Source: Planctomycetota bacterium
GTDB taxonomy: Bacteria > Planctomycetota > Phycisphaerae > Phycisphaerales > SM1A02
Assembly: GCA_009926815.1 (NCBI GenBank)
Contig: RFOC01000139.1
Location: 1 to 5,610 of the forward strand
Reading direction: 5' to 3'
DNA length: 5,610 nt
Shown: positions 1 to 5,610 of the stretch, piece after piece
How positions within the stretch are numbered: position 1 is the stretch's first letter
Layout: every line of letters begins with the position of its first letter
Made by a program: the position numbers and the translations under genes
Notes under the pieces: generated by a model
The model's input: only the letters and a program-made list of their open reading frames with translations
Databases searched by the model: none
What the model was told of the DNA's origin: nothing

Positions 1-1
1 C

Positions 2-397
2 GATGCCACGCACTACAGCATGTTCCATCAGATCGAGGGGCTTTGCGTGGACCGTGGCGTGACCATGGTCGACCTGAAGACCACGCTCTGGCACTTCGCC
101 CGCGCCTGCTTCGGCCCCGAGGCCGAGGTGCGCATGCGGCCCAGTTTCTTCCCGTTCACCGAGCCCAGTGCCGAGGTGGACATGAAGATGCGCATCAAGG
201 GCCAGTGGAAGTGGGTCGAGCTCGGTGGCTGCGGCATGGTCGATCCGGCCGTGCTGTCCGCGGTCGGCATCGATCCCGAGGTCTTCACCGGCTTCGCCTT
301 CGGGCTCGGCGTGGAGCGGATCACCATGCGCCGGCATGGCATCGGCGACATTCGCTGGCTGTTCGACAACGACGCGCGGTTCCTGCGGCAATTCTGA
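2..397 (+). CDS. pheS: Phenylalanyl-tRNA synthetase alpha subunit, C-terminal part (partial, 5' end outside window)
   Basis: This is the C-terminal 131 residues of the class II aminoacyl-tRNA synthetase subunit that activates phenylalanine and charges tRNA-Phe in the cytoplasm as an alpha2-beta2 enzyme. The reading frame is open from base 2 and begins inside motif 2 (DATHYSMFHQIEGL, where family members have D-x-(T/S)-H-x-x-MFHQ-x-EGL). It continues through the phenylalanine-pocket segment (PSFFPFTEPSAEVDM) and class II motif 3 (GFAFGLGVERITM), and ends with the usual RFLRQF tail, so the 3' end is complete and normal. The N-terminal coiled-coil and the first part of the catalytic core lie upstream of the window. 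An internal ATG at 20 is a methionine of motif 2, not a start. The stop codon overlaps the next gene by one base. pheT, usually immediately downstream, is not there. Identification is by family motifs and is very secure. Confidence 0.96.
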   Translation, partial: DATHYSMFHQIEGLCVDRGVTMVDLKTTLWHFARACFGPEAEVRMRPSFFPFTEPSAEVDMKMRIKGQWKWVELGGCGMVDPAVLSAVGIDPEVFTGFAFGLGVERITMRRHGIGDIRWLFDNDARFLRQF

Positions 398-1272
398 TGC
401 GAGGGGCACGACGCGGTGCCGCGACGGTGCGTGCCGTGGTGGCGTCGGTGGCGGTCGCCCTGTCGCTGATGGCGCTCGCCGGATGGTGGGTCCGCACCTC
501 GGTGATCCAGGCCGAGCGGGCGCCGCTTCCGGCCATTCCGGAGCGGGTGGAGATGCCGTCGCTGCCCGAGGCCGTGGCGCCGCCGCTGCCCGAGCCGCCT
601 CGAGATGCGGTGGAACTGGCATGGTGCGAGCAGGGGCCGTTGGCGGCGGTGCAGGCCAGTGACGTGCTGGCGGATCCCGGTCGGGACCTGTCGGCCTCGG
701 AGCGGGACATGCGTCACGCGTGGCTCCGTTGCGAGGCCATGTTTGCGCTGGGCCGCATCGATGAGGCGATGGTCCTGAGCCGTCGCATGGTCGTGGCGCT
801 CGAGCGCCCATCCGCGGCCCAGCCGCTGGAGCCGCTCGTGCTCGAGCAGCATGCGCGGGTGCGCATGGCGGCAGGGGAATCGAACATGCTCAAGCTCGAG
901 ACGGGCCTGAAGGCCAGCATCGAGGCCAGGGGCCTGCTTGGCGGCGAGGCGCCGGACCTCGCCTGGGGCACGCTCGGGGCGCTGCAGAAGGCCAGAGGTG
1001 ACTGCGTTGCCGCCGTGGAAAGTGGCTCACGGGCGTTGGCCGGCATCGACGCCCCGGCCTGGCTCCGCATGAGGCAGCGGGAACCCTGGCGGCTTCAGTT
1101 GCTGGCGCTTGCGGCCATGGATCGCGCCGACTGCCTGGCCGGCCTTGGAAGAGCGGGCGAGGCGAGGTCGGCCGCCACCCGGCTGGCGTCGGATCTGGCG
1201 GTGGCGCTGGGTGAGGCGGATCCGCTGGCGCAGCAGGCGGCAGACCTGCGAGATTCAATCCTGGGGGGTTGA
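397..1272 (+). CDS. Hypothetical membrane-anchored protein with degenerate TPR-like helices
   Basis: I do not recognise this 291-residue protein. The frame is open far upstream inside pheS, but the ATG at 397 is the best start: it overlaps the pheS stop as TGATG, which favours translational reinitiation, and it puts a positively charged N-terminus (MRGARRG) directly before one hydrophobic segment at about residues 11-32. This looks like a single membrane anchor or an uncleaved signal, with the rest predicted outside the cytoplasm. Residues 43-69 form a proline- and glutamate-rich linker. The remainder is alpha-helical and alanine/leucine-rich, with TPR-like helix pairs at about 105-132 (AMFALGRIDEAM), 186-212 and 240-271 (CLAGLGRAGEARSAA). 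The spacing of small residues and the G-R/D-x-x-E/V-A pattern resemble tetratricopeptide repeats but are too diverged to be sure. Four cysteines (77, 112, 203, 246) are present. A scaffold or protein-binding role in the envelope is only an inference. No separate promoter is visible. Confidence 0.8.
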   Translation: MRGARRGAATVRAVVASVAVALSLMALAGWWVRTSVIQAERAPLPAIPERVEMPSLPEAVAPPLPEPPRDAVELAWCEQGPLAAVQASDVLADPGRDLSASERDMRHAWLRCEAMFALGRIDEAMVLSRRMVVALERPSAAQPLEPLVLEQHARVRMAAGESNMLKLETGLKASIEARGLLGGEAPDLAWGTLGALQKARGDCVAAVESGSRALAGIDAPAWLRMRQREPWRLQLLALAAMDRADCLAGLGRAGEARSAATRLASDLAVALGEADPLAQQAADLRDSILGG

Positions 1273-1285
1273 GAGGGACGCCCTC

Positions 1286-1288
<3 letters not shown>
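1270..1288. terminator. Hairpin between convergent genes, possible bidirectional terminator
   Basis: A perfect 8-bp inverted repeat (TGAGAGGG, loop ACG, CCCTCTCA) lies exactly between the two convergent genes. Its outer three base pairs are the two opposing stop codons: TGA of the plus-strand gene at 1270-1272 and the complement of the argJ TGA at 1286-1288. The location favours a transcription end point for both operons. Neither strand has the T-run expected after an intrinsic terminator, so it may instead protect mRNA 3' ends or act with Rho. Confidence 0.5.
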
Positions 1289-5608
<4,320 letters not shown>

Positions 5609-5610
5609 GG

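Noticed and set aside
28..852. 274-residue open frame on the minus strand opposite pheS and the TPR-like gene
   Set aside because: It crosses the junction of two plus-strand genes, is arginine/histidine-rich without motifs, and one of those genes is certain (pheS).

Overview
The window is a short, very gene-dense piece of a GC-rich bacterial chromosome with two convergent gene blocks. No mobile element, RNA gene, CRISPR array or attachment site is visible. Nearly all of the sequence is coding, with G/C strongly preferred at third codon positions. The lineage cannot be fixed from sequence alone. High GC, pheS without an adjacent pheT, and an ArgH-NAGS fusion outside an obvious gammaproteobacterial context would be compatible with a planctomycete-like (for example Phycisphaerae-like) or other environmental high-GC bacterium, but that is a low-confidence guess.

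Left block, plus strand (2-1272): the C-terminal part of phenylalanyl-tRNA synthetase alpha subunit (pheS, cut by the window edge). Its TGA overlaps by one base the ATG of an unrecognised gene for a membrane-anchored protein with degenerate TPR-like helices.

Right block, minus strand (5608 down to 1286): an arginine biosynthesis operon read argG -> argH fused to a GNAT N-acetylglutamate synthase domain -> argJ. Each junction is a 4-base stop/start overlap (GTGA and ATGA), so the three genes are almost certainly co-transcribed and translationally coupled. ArgG makes argininosuccinate from citrulline and aspartate. The ArgH domain splits it to arginine and fumarate. The fused GNAT domain would make N-acetylglutamate to prime the pathway, and ArgJ would recycle the acetyl group from acetylornithine to glutamate.

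The most notable observation is that argJ is broken. Family-conserved sequence is intact up to the end of the VVQDG motif, then about 25 bases (the conserved EGATK-type segment of about 8 residues plus one base) are missing. The rest of a normal ArgJ C-terminus, ending NADYTT, continues in another frame. Either the gene is a fresh pseudogene, leaving acetylglutamate supply to the fused synthase domain, or the deletion is an assembly artefact. The two blocks meet tail to tail with only 13 bases between stop codons, and an 8-bp perfect hairpin there contains both stop codons.
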